DNA of 64,000 bases from Ottelia alismoides (Eukaryota > Streptophyta > Magnoliopsida > Alismatales > Hydrocharitaceae): positions 248,001 to 312,000 of the forward strand of contig JAZKJV010009630.1 in NCBI GenBank assembly GCA_037367405.1, written 5' to 3'. Within the stretch, counting starts at the first letter, position 1; the number at the start of each line of letters is the position of its first letter. The translations under genes were made by a program, and so were the position numbers. Under the pieces are notes generated by a model. That model ran no database searches and was not told the DNA's origin. It saw nothing but the letters and a program-made list of their open reading frames with translations. Below, piece after piece: positions 20,452 to 32,079 of this stretch.

Positions 20452-21376
20452 TGGGGGTGGAGCATTGAGCTCAATTCGGCCCAACTCGAGAAAGCTTGAT
20501 TCAAGCCCGCTAATTTTCACGGGTCGTGGGCTGGGTTGAGATTCAATTTTTTAAGCAAATCAAGAGTCTGAATCCGGCCCAAAGCTCATGGAGTCGGGTT
20601 CGGGCTGGGCTCGATCCACAACCATTTTTATTTCGGGAAGGCTACGCACATTAGGAAAGAAGCGTTGCAAATTGACCATATAAATTGTAAGTTAGACAAT
20701 TATGGAATGTCTATTTCGTTTCCTAATCATCAGAGATCTCGAGATTTTGTAGTACATTTGACAGCCCAACAAAGTGATGTTTTCACATGTATATCCCTGA
20801 AAAGTTTACATAGATACCTTTACAATTATTGTAATTGATGTCTTGTGGCTTAAATTTTCAATTATTGAGACATGTATTACAAATATTATAATTTTATTAA
20901 TATGGTGAGAATATGGTTAACGTGAGAAGTTGTGTCAGATTTAAATACAAATTAAAGCTCTTAAAGCTTGTCTTTTTAGACCATTTTGTGAGATTGTCGT
21001 TAATTTTTTTAACCATTAAGTTAATGTAGTTCACCGTTAAAATCTAACTCGAATACCGAAATGTTCGATTAATTCCAACTATCAAAAGCTACATAAAGTG
21101 TATATCTAATAATTTCAGAGAACTTCGAGCTTTATATCGAGAATGATAGCAGTGCTACCTGAAAATATTATGCATAGCCTATGTCTAATATCATGAACCG
21201 GGTCGGGCTATTTAGGGTCAAATCTGGTTCGGGCTGAGTCCGGCCCGAGCTTGAAAAAATGACAAAATCAGGACCCGGGCTCGGCCCACATGTAGATCGG
21301 TTCCGGGCTGGCCTCGAGCTTTTACAGGTCGGGTCAAGGTCAAGTCCGGGCTGGCCTTACCCAATGCTCCATCCTA
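20452..21376. mobile_element. hAT-like element (GGGTCGGGC-word family), full length
   Basis: The left end is TGGGGGTGGAGCATTGAGC and the right end, inverted, is TAGGATGGAGCATTGGG. The flanks AATACATA and AATAAGAA agree at 5 of 8. GGGCTGGGC/CGGCCC-type words occupy 20470-20625 and 21195-21360. It is 925 bp with an AT-rich centre and no coding sequence. It belongs to the same family as 15290-16086. Confidence 0.7.
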
Positions 21377-21423
21377 AATAAGAATATAAATGGGCACGTT
21401 TGATGGCATGTATGAGGCCCTTA

Positions 21424-22735
21424 GGTCCCATTTGTTTAGTTAGAAAGGAATTACAATGGAATATAATCAAGACATGAATGTAATTAACAATGGAATGGAA
21501 AAGAATAAGTTTTTCCATTCCATTGTTTGGTTAATATTAGGAATTAAAACAGTTATTATGAGACACATTCCTTTCTTATGTTTGGAAAGGGAAAAGAATA
21601 GAAAGAAAATAGCATTCCTTTGATATATTTCGTTAAGTAGAAAAAATAATTGGTATCCTCCGACTTAATTTCATATAATTTATATATTTCATATAAGAAA
21701 TCAGTAGTCAAATTTTTCCATACAGTTGATATATTTGATATATTTATATCTGTATCCACTAGAATATTTTATTACCGTATCCATATCTTAGAAAATTTGA
21801 AAATGTTACAAGCATCCGTATTCGCAAAAAATACACACATATCCATGTCCGTATATGTATCCACTAAAATATAACTCATATCTATATCCTAGAAAACTAA
21901 AGATGATATCCGTACTCATATATATGGTTTCAAAAAAAATAAAAAACCATATCCATTTTCGTAAAAAATCCTAATCCATATCCATAATTGTATCCAATAA
22001 AAAATTAAAATACATATCCGTCTTCGTATATGTATCCTCTATAATATAATCAGTATCCATATCTTACAAAAAAATTGAAAAGTGCATCCCTATCCATATC
22101 CATATTAGAAAAAAATCGCATATCCCAGTCCATGTCCATATCCGAAAAAAATAAAAAAAACACATATCCATGTTAGTATCCATATTCGTATCTGTAAAAA
22201 AATCTTATCTGATATACGTTATCCATAGAATAGATATATTTAATATATATGTATTTGTATCTTCTTGACTATCTTGTAATCATATTTTTATCCATATCCA
22301 AAAAATATGAACCGTATCTAATATCTATCCGCAAAAAATCTCATATCCATGTCAGTATCAATATATGCATATATTTGTATCTTGTCTGACATTTTGCATC
22401 AATATATTTGTATCCATGTCTAAAAAAACCATATCCAAGTCAATTTCCAAAAAAATATCAAAAAAAGAAAAACACATATCCATGTCGATTGCCATAAATT
22501 TGTAACAATATTATATTAATTAAAAATTGAAGAACACATTCATTAGCATTTGTGAGGAATGGAATCCCAATTTCTATGGGGGTACCTAGGATTGGTGATT
22601 CCCGTGTATGAGGGAATCATGTTTCCTTTGTAATCATAATTCTTATCTTAATATGATCTAACAAACAAAAGAATGGAATCGACGGAGGAATGGTGATTAC
22701 ATTCTCCCCTCCATTCATGCACAACAAACGGAGCC
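21424..22735. mobile_element. PIF/Harbinger-like non-autonomous element
   Basis: The left end is GGTCCCATTTGTTTAG and the right end, inverted, is GGCTCCGTTTGTTGTG. TTA lies on both sides (21421-21423 and 22736-22738), the 3-bp TSD of PIF/Harbinger. Subterminal GGAATGGAAT-type sequence occurs on both flanks. The core, 21640-22480, is a long degenerate array (see the next entry). No transposase is visible. Confidence 0.6.
21640..22480. repeat. Degenerate ATCCATATCC array
   Basis: Dozens of copies of ATCCATATCC, ATCCGTATCC and similar, separated by A-runs, fill this stretch. It may be a separate element nested in the Harbinger-like one, because the GGAATGGAAT-type flanks lie outside it. Confidence 0.65.
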
Positions 22736-22738
22736 TTA

Positions 22739-23023
22739 ATCTCACCCGAACCTGCGACTCTGCAAGCCCAAACTAGTGATCCCAAGACCCCAATCCTCCG
22801 CAACGTGCGGGTTGGAGCAGAGGCTCCCGACCCTGTCTCATCTCGTCCTCGTGCCACTCATTCCAACTCCATCCCCTTAGCCACCAAATCCAATTATCTT
22901 CACTTGTGCTCTCTTGCCCCATTTTATGTCCCCTAGATGTGCTCCTCCGCACCCCATGCCCTCATTCACCCCCGCAGGCAATGCACTCTCCACTTGGGTA
23001 AGTCCCCTCACCCTCACTTGGAG
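22739..23023. other. C-rich stretch, no gene seen
   Basis: The base composition is more GC-rich than the flanks, but no family match or intact frame is visible. It may be original flanking sequence. Confidence 0.3.
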
Positions 23024-23028
23024 TCCTC

Positions 23029-25635
23029 TGATGGACATGTGAGTCCATGGCGAGCCATTATGTAATAAATGTTATTACGAATATCATTCCCTAATATGAA
23101 ATGAAGAATAACTAATTTGTATAATAAGTCCCTTAGTGCAATTAGGGTTATATAATATGGCCATCTTAATGATCATACAACTGTTGATTCAATTATTGAA
23201 TCATAGAGGTTGGTGCTTGGATGAATATCTAAAGAGTTAGATTGAGGACTCATCAAGAACCGTCAAATGATTGTTAAGAGATGATCTCCGGTCTGAGTAG
23301 GAGATGGCAATCCTTTCTCATTTGGTCGATATCTAACCAACATCTTGATGCAGGTCCTCTACATAGGAATAGAGATTCAGAGGTGGTAGATAAGTTAGGT
23401 CAAAGAGTTGACTTAACGAGATCGAGATAACCAAAGTCCTATGTCGTATATTGTCACGATATAGGCATGCATCCTCTGATCGGAGACAGATATGTTACTA
23501 TATGTCTGAGTATGTACATTTGGCAGACCAATAGTTTGATGACCTAATCAAGGTCTATACACCGACGCGTTGGTGTGCATGCAAGGGCATATCAGTAATA
23601 TGATCTCTCAAAGGGATCATACAGGTTCATTAGTGAATCAGAAGACATGAGCTCACGTATGAGATATTGGGAGGAATCAAATTCCGTGCACTGTCATCTT
23701 GCTTTGGAAGCTTGACTGAATTTGTTGATTTGATATATACTTTTGGAAAATATATGATCAACACCTGGGTAGATATATGCTTTTGGAAAGTATATGATAG
23801 ATACCAACTCCCAATGATCGAATGAGAAAACTTAATGATAAAACCCTGAAGGAGACAGTAATAAATCTAAAACTTCGGGTTTAATCTGGGTCTTCCAGTA
23901 TGAAGGATGTACATGTATTGGGAATACCTGAGGGTGATGTTATCATAAACAATTGTACAACCACGACGCTTTCATTCCGAGGGAGTGATGAAACATGTTT
24001 GGATTTTAGTGACTCCTCTCGTAGAAAAGAGATATAATCTTAGTCCAAATGTTGGACATTGATCTGAATGTGATTCAGCTACAATGAGAAGATTAGATCT
24101 ACGACTTTGATTTAATCAAACATCTATGGGAGGCCCGCGAGATCTCGATTTGAGATGTGATCTCAATATCCAAGTCAGTATATGTGGAATAATACAATCA
24201 ACTTGTTCTTATCTCCAAGTATCTGTGGAGAAAGTGCATTATCCTTGAAAGAGTTCAAGGATAATTTCATTGTTGATATTATATATCCGAGCATTAAGAA
24301 AAATGGATAATTAAATGTGATTTAATTATCATGAATAATAAGAATTTGATTAATATTAAATGAGAGTTATCTAAGATAATTAAATATGCTTTAGTTATCA
24401 AAGATGTGAATAATGTAAATGTGAATCATATTATTTGGGCATAAGAGAATAGTTCCAAGATTATTAAATGTGATTTAATTATCATATATATGAATAATAT
24501 GGATAACATTATCCATATTAATCAGGTATATTACAAATTTGATTTATAATATATTAGAGAGAGCATATTATGATTTATATTTGTTGATTAATTATTGATG
24601 TGAATTGGATTTACATTGGATTATTAATTGAAAATATAATTTACATTTTATTTTGGGATGTAAATGTGATTCACAATTTTCCAATGGCATGATCGCAAAT
24701 TTCACAAGATAATTATGAATTATTTTTGTTAAATAATTTATAACTATTATTGTTAAAAATATTAGAGATATCATGAGATAATGAGATCTGATGAGATAAT
24801 GAGGTCTCACGAGATGATTGGTGGATGTCCCTCCTTTTTAGGGGATGTAGTTAGTCTCCTCATTATCTCCAAGACTGGTCAATTGATTTGATTTGAAATT
24901 AACTTATATCGATTTATCATTATATATTAATTTAAATTAAATTAATTATTGTTGTGTTTTTACAACAAGATCATAGCCGTTAAAAGAAACACAAATCAAT
25001 CTCACTCATTGATCGTGTGATGTCCATGGATTGGGATACATGGACTCCAAAATCATATATAAGAAGAGGCGCCCCTTGCTCTTCAAGTTATATGATTATG
25101 ACATATGCTCTCTCCCTCTCTCTCTCTCTACACGTCATCTCTCTCCCTCTCTCTCATCGTGGCCATCCACCATGGAGCCATCGAGAGAGTCATCATTACC
25201 GCAGCATCGTTGTTATGTTGTCGGAGTACTTGCTCGTGGATCTCCTCCTCCTTCGGTGCGCCTCACTCGTGAAGAAGATGTCGGAGCTCGTGCGACGAGA
25301 TCAGAAGGTTTGCTGCTTGGATCATCAACATGGATTGCGAGAAGGACACGTCTCATCAATGTGCTCGCAAGCGTCTCCTCCATCGGTCAGACTTGAGACA
25401 GGAGGTCTTTTTGTTTAGAGACTTAATCGCAACCATGCTTCAAGAGGTAACCTTAATACCTATTGTGGTTTAGATGAAACGATCCAAGAAATGTTCTTGG
25501 ATCATGTGGTTTCATCATTTTAAACTTTTTAAATCCCGTTGTCCGGAGAAACTAGTGCGACTAGTCGCTCCCGATCGCATTCGATGCGATCCTCACACTT
25601 TCGTGATGCGCTTAAAGATCTTCCCATATCCTTCA
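23029..25635 (+). repeat. Solo LTR of a long-LTR copia family
   Basis: It starts TGATGGACATGTGAG and ends ATATCCTTCA, with TSD TCCTC at 23024-23028 and 25636-25640. It aligns along its length with the LTRs at 40470-42995 and 48422-50946, but is more diverged. At 2607 bp it is long for a copia LTR. The intact 5-bp TSD with no interior indicates recombination between the two LTRs of a complete element. TATA-like CATATATAAGAAG lies at about 25055-25067. Open frames inside (25017-25418) are in the transcribed U5-like part and are not supported as genes. Confidence 0.9.
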
Positions 25636-25640
25636 TCCTC

Positions 25641-26068
25641 CTCATGATAGTGTTGTTGGTCATAGATTTGATGAAGGTAGACATAACCCTATCTTGGATT
25701 GTTATGCCATGTTGTGGTATCTTCTTGGTGCTTTTGGATAGCACGAACTGTAGCCATGATGACTTTTTTTATCAACTTTCTGTTGTTTTAACTGTTTGAG
25801 GTATGCATTAATTCACACTCTCTTCTTGATTATTTATTACTATGCTCTACAATGGCTGGATAAATGGTCATAGATATTGTTATACGTATCCTTCCACCTA
25901 CTTCCCCATCGTGTCCTTGATCGCAACCAGTTCAAATATGTGTCATAGGGCTTCCACCCTTCTTCCACCCACTATCTAAGGGGGCGAGAGGTGGTCACTC
26001 CACCCTCACTATTCTAGCTCTTAAACCCTTCATTCTTGCTTTGTTTTTGCACATGTCACTGACCACGT
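25641..26068. other. Unassigned flank of the solo LTR
   Basis: No gene is visible. It is continuous with 22739-23023 once the LTR and one TSD are removed. Confidence 0.3.
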
Positions 26069-26250
26069 TGTTGGACTTGTAAGCCCTTGGATTCCATTAA
26101 TGCAATAAAAGTTATTATATTTCCTTTCATTTGAATTGAGTGTTTGTGTTTGCACTTAATCAAAGGTCCCTCAATATAGTTAAGGTTATGTATTGTGACC
26201 ATTGATGAACATGTGATTCGTCATTTTAAAAGCTGAAAACAGTGCTTTGT
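26069..26250 (+). repeat. Ancient LTR start of the same copia family
   Basis: TGTTGGACTTGTAAGCCC, then ATTAATGCAATAAAAGTTATT, GGTCCCTCAATATAG and GACCATTGATGAACA follow the order of landmarks at the start of the 2.5-kb LTRs. Identity fades beyond about 26250. Confidence 0.5.
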
Positions 26251-26862
26251 TTACAAGTAATTAATTGCACTTATTCATTAAATTATATTTATTAGCATTC
26301 ATGCATATGTAAATAATATCCATATTTAAACATTTATAGTTGCATTAATAAGAGGTCATAAATTGTGCGTATATTTCACATGTATATTAATACAACTCCT
26401 AATTTTATTTATTTTATAATAACTCAAACCCTAATAAAATCAACTTCACTGTGTACATAATACTAATCTTAACAAATGAAAAATACTAGAAAAAAACTAA
26501 CATGTGTATCTGACAAATAAAACCAAACTCTAGTTTTGAGATCACAAGCTACAAAGTCAAATACCGCTCATATACAATCTCCTATGAACCCCTTCTCACT
26601 TTTGAATTAATGTACATTCAATTATCTGCAAATTGAGATCATATTCAAAAGAACCAGAGTTGATATGGGAAACTTGGGTTTTAAGACCTCATTGTATATT
26701 GTACACTTTGTCTGATTTTAAAATTATGAATTTATACACATAATTAATTTTTTTTTATTTCATTTTCATTTATTTTCTTTGATTTATATTTTAATAAAAT
26801 ATGTAAAAAACTAAATTTAAATAACTCAAAAATCAAAGAAAATGAATCAGTTTGGATCTATA
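26251..26862. other. AT-rich stretch, no gene seen
   Basis: Low-complexity AT-rich DNA left of the MULE. I see no coding content. Confidence 0.3.
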
Positions 26863-26871
26863 TATAAATAA

Positions 26872-28296
26872 GGGATATTTACACCCATAACCTTGAGTAA
26901 TATGGTAATTACCCCAGAAACCCTATGTAATCACGAATTATACCCAGAACCCTGAATAACCACTCCGTTTTACATTCATAACCTTCCGTTACTTTAGTTC
27001 AGTAACTCAACCAGATGGCTGAGTTAATCTAACCCAATCAACGGTGAACGACTGAGATTAATCGGGAAAAAAAGGAAGGATAGAAGGAGCTGGGTTGGAA
27101 GGCTGGAGCTTTCAATAGAGGTACGACCTGGGACTTGGTCTAGAGTGGAGCCTCCAGCGACTGGCAAGGGAGCTGCTGGAGCTTGGGGGCGAGCGGCAGG
27201 AGGGAAGGACTGGAGCTGCGGAGGTGCTGGAGCTTGCGGGCAGATGGCGGGAGGGAAGGGCTGAAGCTGCGGAGGTGTTGGAGCTCGCGGACGGCGAGAG
27301 GGAGGCAACGCACGCGGGGGCAGGGGTTGGCGGAGGGCGCGTAGGGAGTAGGGGGGAGGGAGGCGAGCAGCGACTGCAGGTTGCGGGGATTGGGGGGGCG
27401 CACGCGGGGGCAGGGGGCGACGGGAGGGAGGCAAGGGGGGCGGCGGCTGCAGGTTGCAGAGGGCGAGGGGGGCAGGCGAGTGGCGGTTGCAGGTTGCGGG
27501 GGGGCATGCGGGGGCAGGGGGCGGCGGGAGGGAGGCAAGGGGGCGAGGCCTGGGGCTTGAGAGCGGGGGCTGCAGGTTGCGGGAGGGGGGGGGAACGCAG
27601 GCGATGCAGGCACACGGGGTGGCAGGGGTTGGCGGATGCGCGTGGAGGGTAGGGAGGGGGGAGGTGCGCGCGGGGTGCTTGCAACCAGGACAGAGGCGCG
27701 CGGGACAGGGGGTCGGGCTGCAGGGCAGAGGAGGGGGCAAGGGTCGGGCTGCTGGGCGAAGCTGTCCGCGGGAGCGTGGGGTGGGTCTGCAGGTCGGAGG
27801 TGCACCGGGCGAGGGGGGGGGGTTGGAGGGAGCGACGGGAGGGGGAAGCTTGTGGGTGGAGGTGCGCGTAGAGCCATGCTCGGAGATGGTGCCGCCGCGC
27901 TTGTGATCGGCTCCCCTCAAAAATATCGTTTTGCACAGATGACCTCTTTTGCTCTTGGTTTCTTCATGAAAGTGGTAGATTTACTGATGTCGAGAAGCCG
28001 CTCTTCGAGATAGTTTTTGCATCGGAGTATCCCGGAGCTCGGACCGGCGACTTTGCCGGCAAGGGGAGGAAGGTTTATTTTGTTTGATGAATGGCATCAT
28101 GTTGTAAATATGATGGGTTTGGAAGGGCAAAATCGACTATTTCTGTTAGAGTTAACTGAGAAATAAGACAGAAATTGACACATGGTTATGCCATGTAAAG
28201 GTTAACAATTACTCGGGGTTTATGACGAAATTCGCTATTACGCAGGGTTGTTGGGGTAATTACCATATTACTTAGGGTTATGGGTGTAAATATCCC
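26872..28296. mobile_element. Mutator-like element (MULE) with GC-rich cargo
   Basis: The long terminal inverted repeats begin GGGATATTTACACCCATAAC and stay similar for at least 65 bp, more weakly to about 110 bp. A perfect 9-bp TSD TATAAATAA lies at 26863-26871 and 28297-28305. Long TIRs plus a 9-bp TSD define MULEs. There is no transposase. The interior (27090-28080) is strongly GC-rich and unlike the AT-rich surroundings, which fits captured host sequence (Pack-MULE type). Confidence 0.92.
27090..27900. other. G-rich (plus strand) cargo of the MULE with internal repeats
   Basis: The plus strand is dominated by G-runs such as GGGGGCAGGGGGCG, with a loose repeat of roughly 100 bp (GCTGCAGGTTGCGG and GCGGGAGGGAGGCAAGGGGG recur at about 27365-27600). 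The minus strand reads as Pro-rich in all three frames, which reflects composition and is not evidence of a gene. Many G-quadruplex-type tracts are present. Confidence 0.6.
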
Positions 28297-28305
28297 TATA
28301 AATAA

Positions 28306-28881
28306 ACCTCTCTTATTTTATTGATTTATTTCTTAATTATTATAAATTATAAAAATAGATTAATATATAAATATTCCTTTTAATATTTTAATTGATTTAA
28401 ATTTTAATTTTTCTAACTTAGAAATAATAACAAAATTACAAACATAAAAATGAGGTTTTCTATATACATAGAAGATCACCAAAAATACACTTTATATAGA
28501 TGACTTCTTTTGGCATTAGTCTCTTCATGAAAGTTGTATATCTCAACGAGAGAACAACTTTCGTGAAAGAAATTTCTAATTTGAGCACTTTTATTATTTT
28601 ATTTTGAATTTTTATTTGTTTTCATTTTTGATTTTTGTAGGGACGACATATGGCGCTCTTGGAGCAGCCATGCGTCGCAACTTAAGTCGTCCTAACCGCC
28701 TCTTATTTAGATCATTGAATAAAGATCTCTTTCGCTCAGTGGCATTAGTCTTTTATTTTTATTTTTATTTTTATTGTTCGTTTATTTTCTTTTTTATTTG
28801 CTTCTCCACATAGCCAGTCCTTAACCGTTAGATCTCAATCGATCGAACGGCCAAGACCCTTTCCCCTCTCCTCTGCCTTTT
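28306..28881. other. AT-rich flank between MULE and gypsy element
   Basis: No gene is seen. 28526-28537 (CATGAAAGTTGT) pairs with 28554-28565 (ACAACTTTCGTG) in a 12-bp stem. The stretch 28472-28545 resembles 27909-27980 inside the MULE. The sequence continues at 39932 after removal of the gypsy element. Confidence 0.4.
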
Positions 28882-29605
28882 CTGCCTGTAAAGCCTTGAA
28901 CTTGGTATATCTCGGATCCTATATAATAAGATCTGTCTCGTCAAGAGAAAACCAACGAAATTTGTTTCGTGTGAATCGGACTTCGTTTCGAATTGTTATG
29001 ATTTTTCGAAGAAAGAGAAGTCATTAATCCATAATGACTGTCATTAATACTAATTAAACATGATTAAAGAAATTAATGACGATAGAAAGCCGCTAATGAT
29101 CATTAGTAAACACTAATCAATAGTTAACAAAAGATAAGCGTAAGCCGCGAAAGTTAAATCACGATTAGTGAAAGCTAATCACGATTAGTGTTAATTAAGC
29201 GTCATTAGCGAATCTAGAATCCTCTAGAATGTTCTAACTTAGGCTCCAAGTTTGGGATAAGTTTTGGCTAAAACCATGGGCCGCTAAACCATGATTAAGG
29301 TCTAAACCATGGTTTTCTAACCATGGTTAGTGGTTTTCTGGGGCCTGTAAATAGACCCCCCTACCCATTCATTCTCTACAACTTCCACTACCACCACCAC
29401 CCCAAGGGCTAGGGTCGAGAGGTTGGGAGGAGGAGTGGGAGGCGAGGGAGGAGCGTTAGCGAAGCGCTGCCGGGAGAACGAGGAGGAGAAAGGTATGATC
29501 CTCTCAGTTGCTTCGTAAGCTAGGCTTTCAATTCATACTCTTGTTCTTCCAAGTTTTGTTTTTGATTCATATTTCTTTCCGATTCGTTTTCCTGTTGTGG
29601 TTCGA

Positions 29606-30040
29606 GGAGAAATCTGTGTAACACCCTACTTAGGTGCGGGCGGCTATGCACGTCAGTGACCCTGTGATTCGTCACACGTTCACTCATCTAAGACGCGTGA
29701 TGTCTACCGATTCTCCATCGTTTATGTTTCTATTCTTCGTATTATGCTTTTATAGTTATTTTGATGGAGAAATCTGTGTAATACCCTACTTAGGTGCGGG
29801 CGGCTATGCACGTTAGTGACCCTGTGATTCGTCACACGTTCACTCATCTAAGACGCATGGTGTCTACCGATTCTCCATCGTTTATGTTTCTGTTCTTCAT
29901 ATTATGCTTTTATAGTTATTTTGATGGAGAAATCTGTGTAATACCCTACTTAGGTGCGAGCGTCTATGCACGTCAGTGACCCTATGATTCGTCACACGTT
30001 CACTCACCTAAGATGTGTGGTGTCTACCGGTTCTTCATCT
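29606..30040 (+). repeat. 160-bp tandem repeat in the 5' LTR, about 2.7 copies
   Basis: The unit starts GGAGAAATCTGTGTAA at about 29606, 29766 and 29926. The last copy is shortened. It recurs in the 3' LTR (37626-38060). Each unit opens a 60-61-codon frame that carries no known domain. Confidence 0.9.
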
Positions 30041-30125
30041 CTTGTTGTTGAGTATATTCTTTCAGTTTCGTTGTTATTTTTCTCTCGATTGATTTTATAG
30101 AGGAAACTCTTTTCGTTTTTATTTT

Positions 30126-30352
30126 GAAATATTTCCCGATATAAGGGGAAACTCTGCTGAAATTTTCTGAGAAATATGTCCCGATATAAAGGGAAACTCT
30201 GCCAAAATTTTCTGAGAAATATGTCCCGATATAAGGGGAAACTCTGCCGAAATTTTCTGAGAAATATGTCCCGATATAAGGGGAAACTCTGCCGAAATTT
30301 TCCGAGAAATATGTCCCGATATAAGGGGAAACTCTGCCGAAATTTTAAGAGA
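30126..30352 (+). repeat. 45-bp tandem repeat in the 5' LTR, five copies
   Basis: Units carrying GAAATATGTCCCGATATAAG recur every 45 bp (30171, 30216, 30261, 30306). Because 45 is divisible by three the array is open in one frame as 15-residue repeats, with no evidence that it is translated. Confidence 0.9.
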
Positions 30353-31908
30353 AAATATGTTCTTGACGTTCTTCGTGTTCTTCGTGTTCCTCGCGTTCTT
30401 CGTTCGTTCTTCGCGTTCTTAACATGTTCTTAGCGTTTTGATACGAAAAATGAAATTCGATCTTTTTAGGAGCCTTAAAATATCCTTTCTAAAAATGAAA
30501 CTCGATCAAGCCTTGCATACACGAGAGAGAGCTCGATTAGGTAACGAAATCCTTCCTTTTGCTGTTGGGTTTTCATACGAAATTATTGAAATTCTTGATT
30601 TTGTGTTCTTTGCTACGAAGAACCCTAATTTTGGATATTTTTGAAAAAGTCTGAAGAATTGCTTTGTGATTCCTACTAAAATAAGATTTACGCATCAAAT
30701 TGATGCGTTGGCTCTGAAAGTTAGGGTTTGGGAGTTAAAATAGGCATAAATAGGAGTATACATATGGTTATGAATAATATATATGTGAGTCGATACTAAG
30801 TATTGTAGTTTATGCAAATCAAATACTTAACGAAAGAATTACATCATGTGAATTGGTGTGATTTGAGATGGATCCTGAAAAGGATCATGTGTCACGTTAA
30901 GGATGACTGGGAGTAGAACTACAGGTCGGGCATGCAACCTATAGGTTTGTCGGAAGGAACCCGTATTGGCGTTTCCCTACCTAGGTGGTACACGGTTGCC
31001 CTGTTATGATAAGTGCGCACGAAATGAATATTTTGCAACGTGTGGTACCGGGAGCCAATATATTCGGGTTGGAACGAAGGAAGATGTGGTCGTGCCATGT
31101 GGAGGCACGGGTGGTTCAATAGCGGTTGGATCACGATAACATGTATTTAAAGCCGCTAGGTTATATGATTAAATGTTAGCCTGAGGTTTTAAGCAACCGA
31201 GTCCTCGAGGACGATGTGCTCTTTTGTTTTTCCAGGCTAAGGGTTGAGACCCTGTTTAATAAATGAAAAGGAAATTGTCAGGGTAGTATTGGAGGATTGG
31301 TTGAGGCGACGTGCGGCAGCATAAGCTTACCAAGATCAACACAATCTTCAATCCTGAAGCATCCACAGCTTCGGAGTCCAAGAATGGTGGGGTTCTCCTG
31401 GACTAATCCCTGATGTGGAATAGAAAGGAGTAGTGCTTAAATTAATGAAAAAGGAATGAAATTTTTGTGATATCAATGAATTTTGAAAAATTACACAATT
31501 TGTTTGCTTTTCTCTTCTTTGTTACTTAGCATTCGCTAATTTTTATCCTATGATTTATGGAAAATCCAACAGGTATCGGTGAGCCATCGCAAAGACTCTA
31601 AAAAAATCATCCAGCTTACATACTAGACATCCAGCCAGCCACAGTAGCTTTACTTTCTTTAAAGGTAGTTAGTAATCTTTTGTATATTTCCCTTTCCAGC
31701 TGATGTACATGTAAATGGTTATAGTGGAACAGTGTATCATTTGAACTTTATTTTGTGAATGGAAAAGTGTTGAAATACTTTGTTCTGAGTATTTTTATTT
31801 GCAGTCTATTTCTGAATGTTAGTTGTGATTGTTGAATAAATTATTGCTGAGTAACCAGATCAGGATATGGGAAGATCCGACGAGCCGGGAAATGGGGTCG
31901 TTACAGAT

Positions 31909-31921
31909 TGGTATCAGAGCC
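31909..31921 (+). promoter_or_regulatory. Primer binding site (tRNA-iMet)
   Basis: TGGTATCAGAGCC begins four bases after the 5' LTR end (GATT-like spacer), complementary to initiator tRNA-Met. Confidence 0.9.
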
Positions 31922-32079
31922 TGGTTACTCCAGTAACTTATTTAGTAATTAATAACTATGAGCGGTATTCAGAAACTAAGGTTGTATTAAGATCCTTTGA
32001 TCTTAATAAATGACTGCAGTACGATTAACAAGTCATTGTCCCTTATATACATCATGCTAAGACATATAGGAACTGACCT

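Larger units (their letters stand above)
28887..31905 (+). repeat. 5' LTR of the gypsy element
   Basis: It is 3019 bp, from TGTAAAGCC to GTCGTTACA. It contains AACCATGGTT palindromes (29275-29335), a 160-bp tandem repeat and a 45-bp tandem repeat. The TATA-box position reads CTGTAAATAG (about 29346), while the 3' LTR has CTATAAATAG. Confidence 0.95.

Noticed and set aside
27024..27936. Long Pro-rich open frames of 245-298 codons on the minus strand of the MULE cargo.
   Set aside because: All three minus frames are open and Pro/Ala-rich, which is expected from the C-rich composition. No signal peptide, motif or start context singles one out.
29634..29979. Two nearly identical 60-61-codon frames in a row, suggesting duplicated small genes.
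   Set aside because: They come from the 160-bp LTR tandem repeat and recur in the other LTR; no domain or independent promoter was found.
30126..30352. Regular short repeats considered as a CRISPR array.
   Set aside because: The 45-bp units are contiguous with no unique spacers, lie in an LTR, and the genome is a plant.
30176..30433. Open frame with four perfect 15-residue repeats, resembling a repeat protein.
   Set aside because: It is a by-product of the 45-bp tandem repeat in the gypsy LTR; in the 3' LTR copy a substitution breaks the frame.
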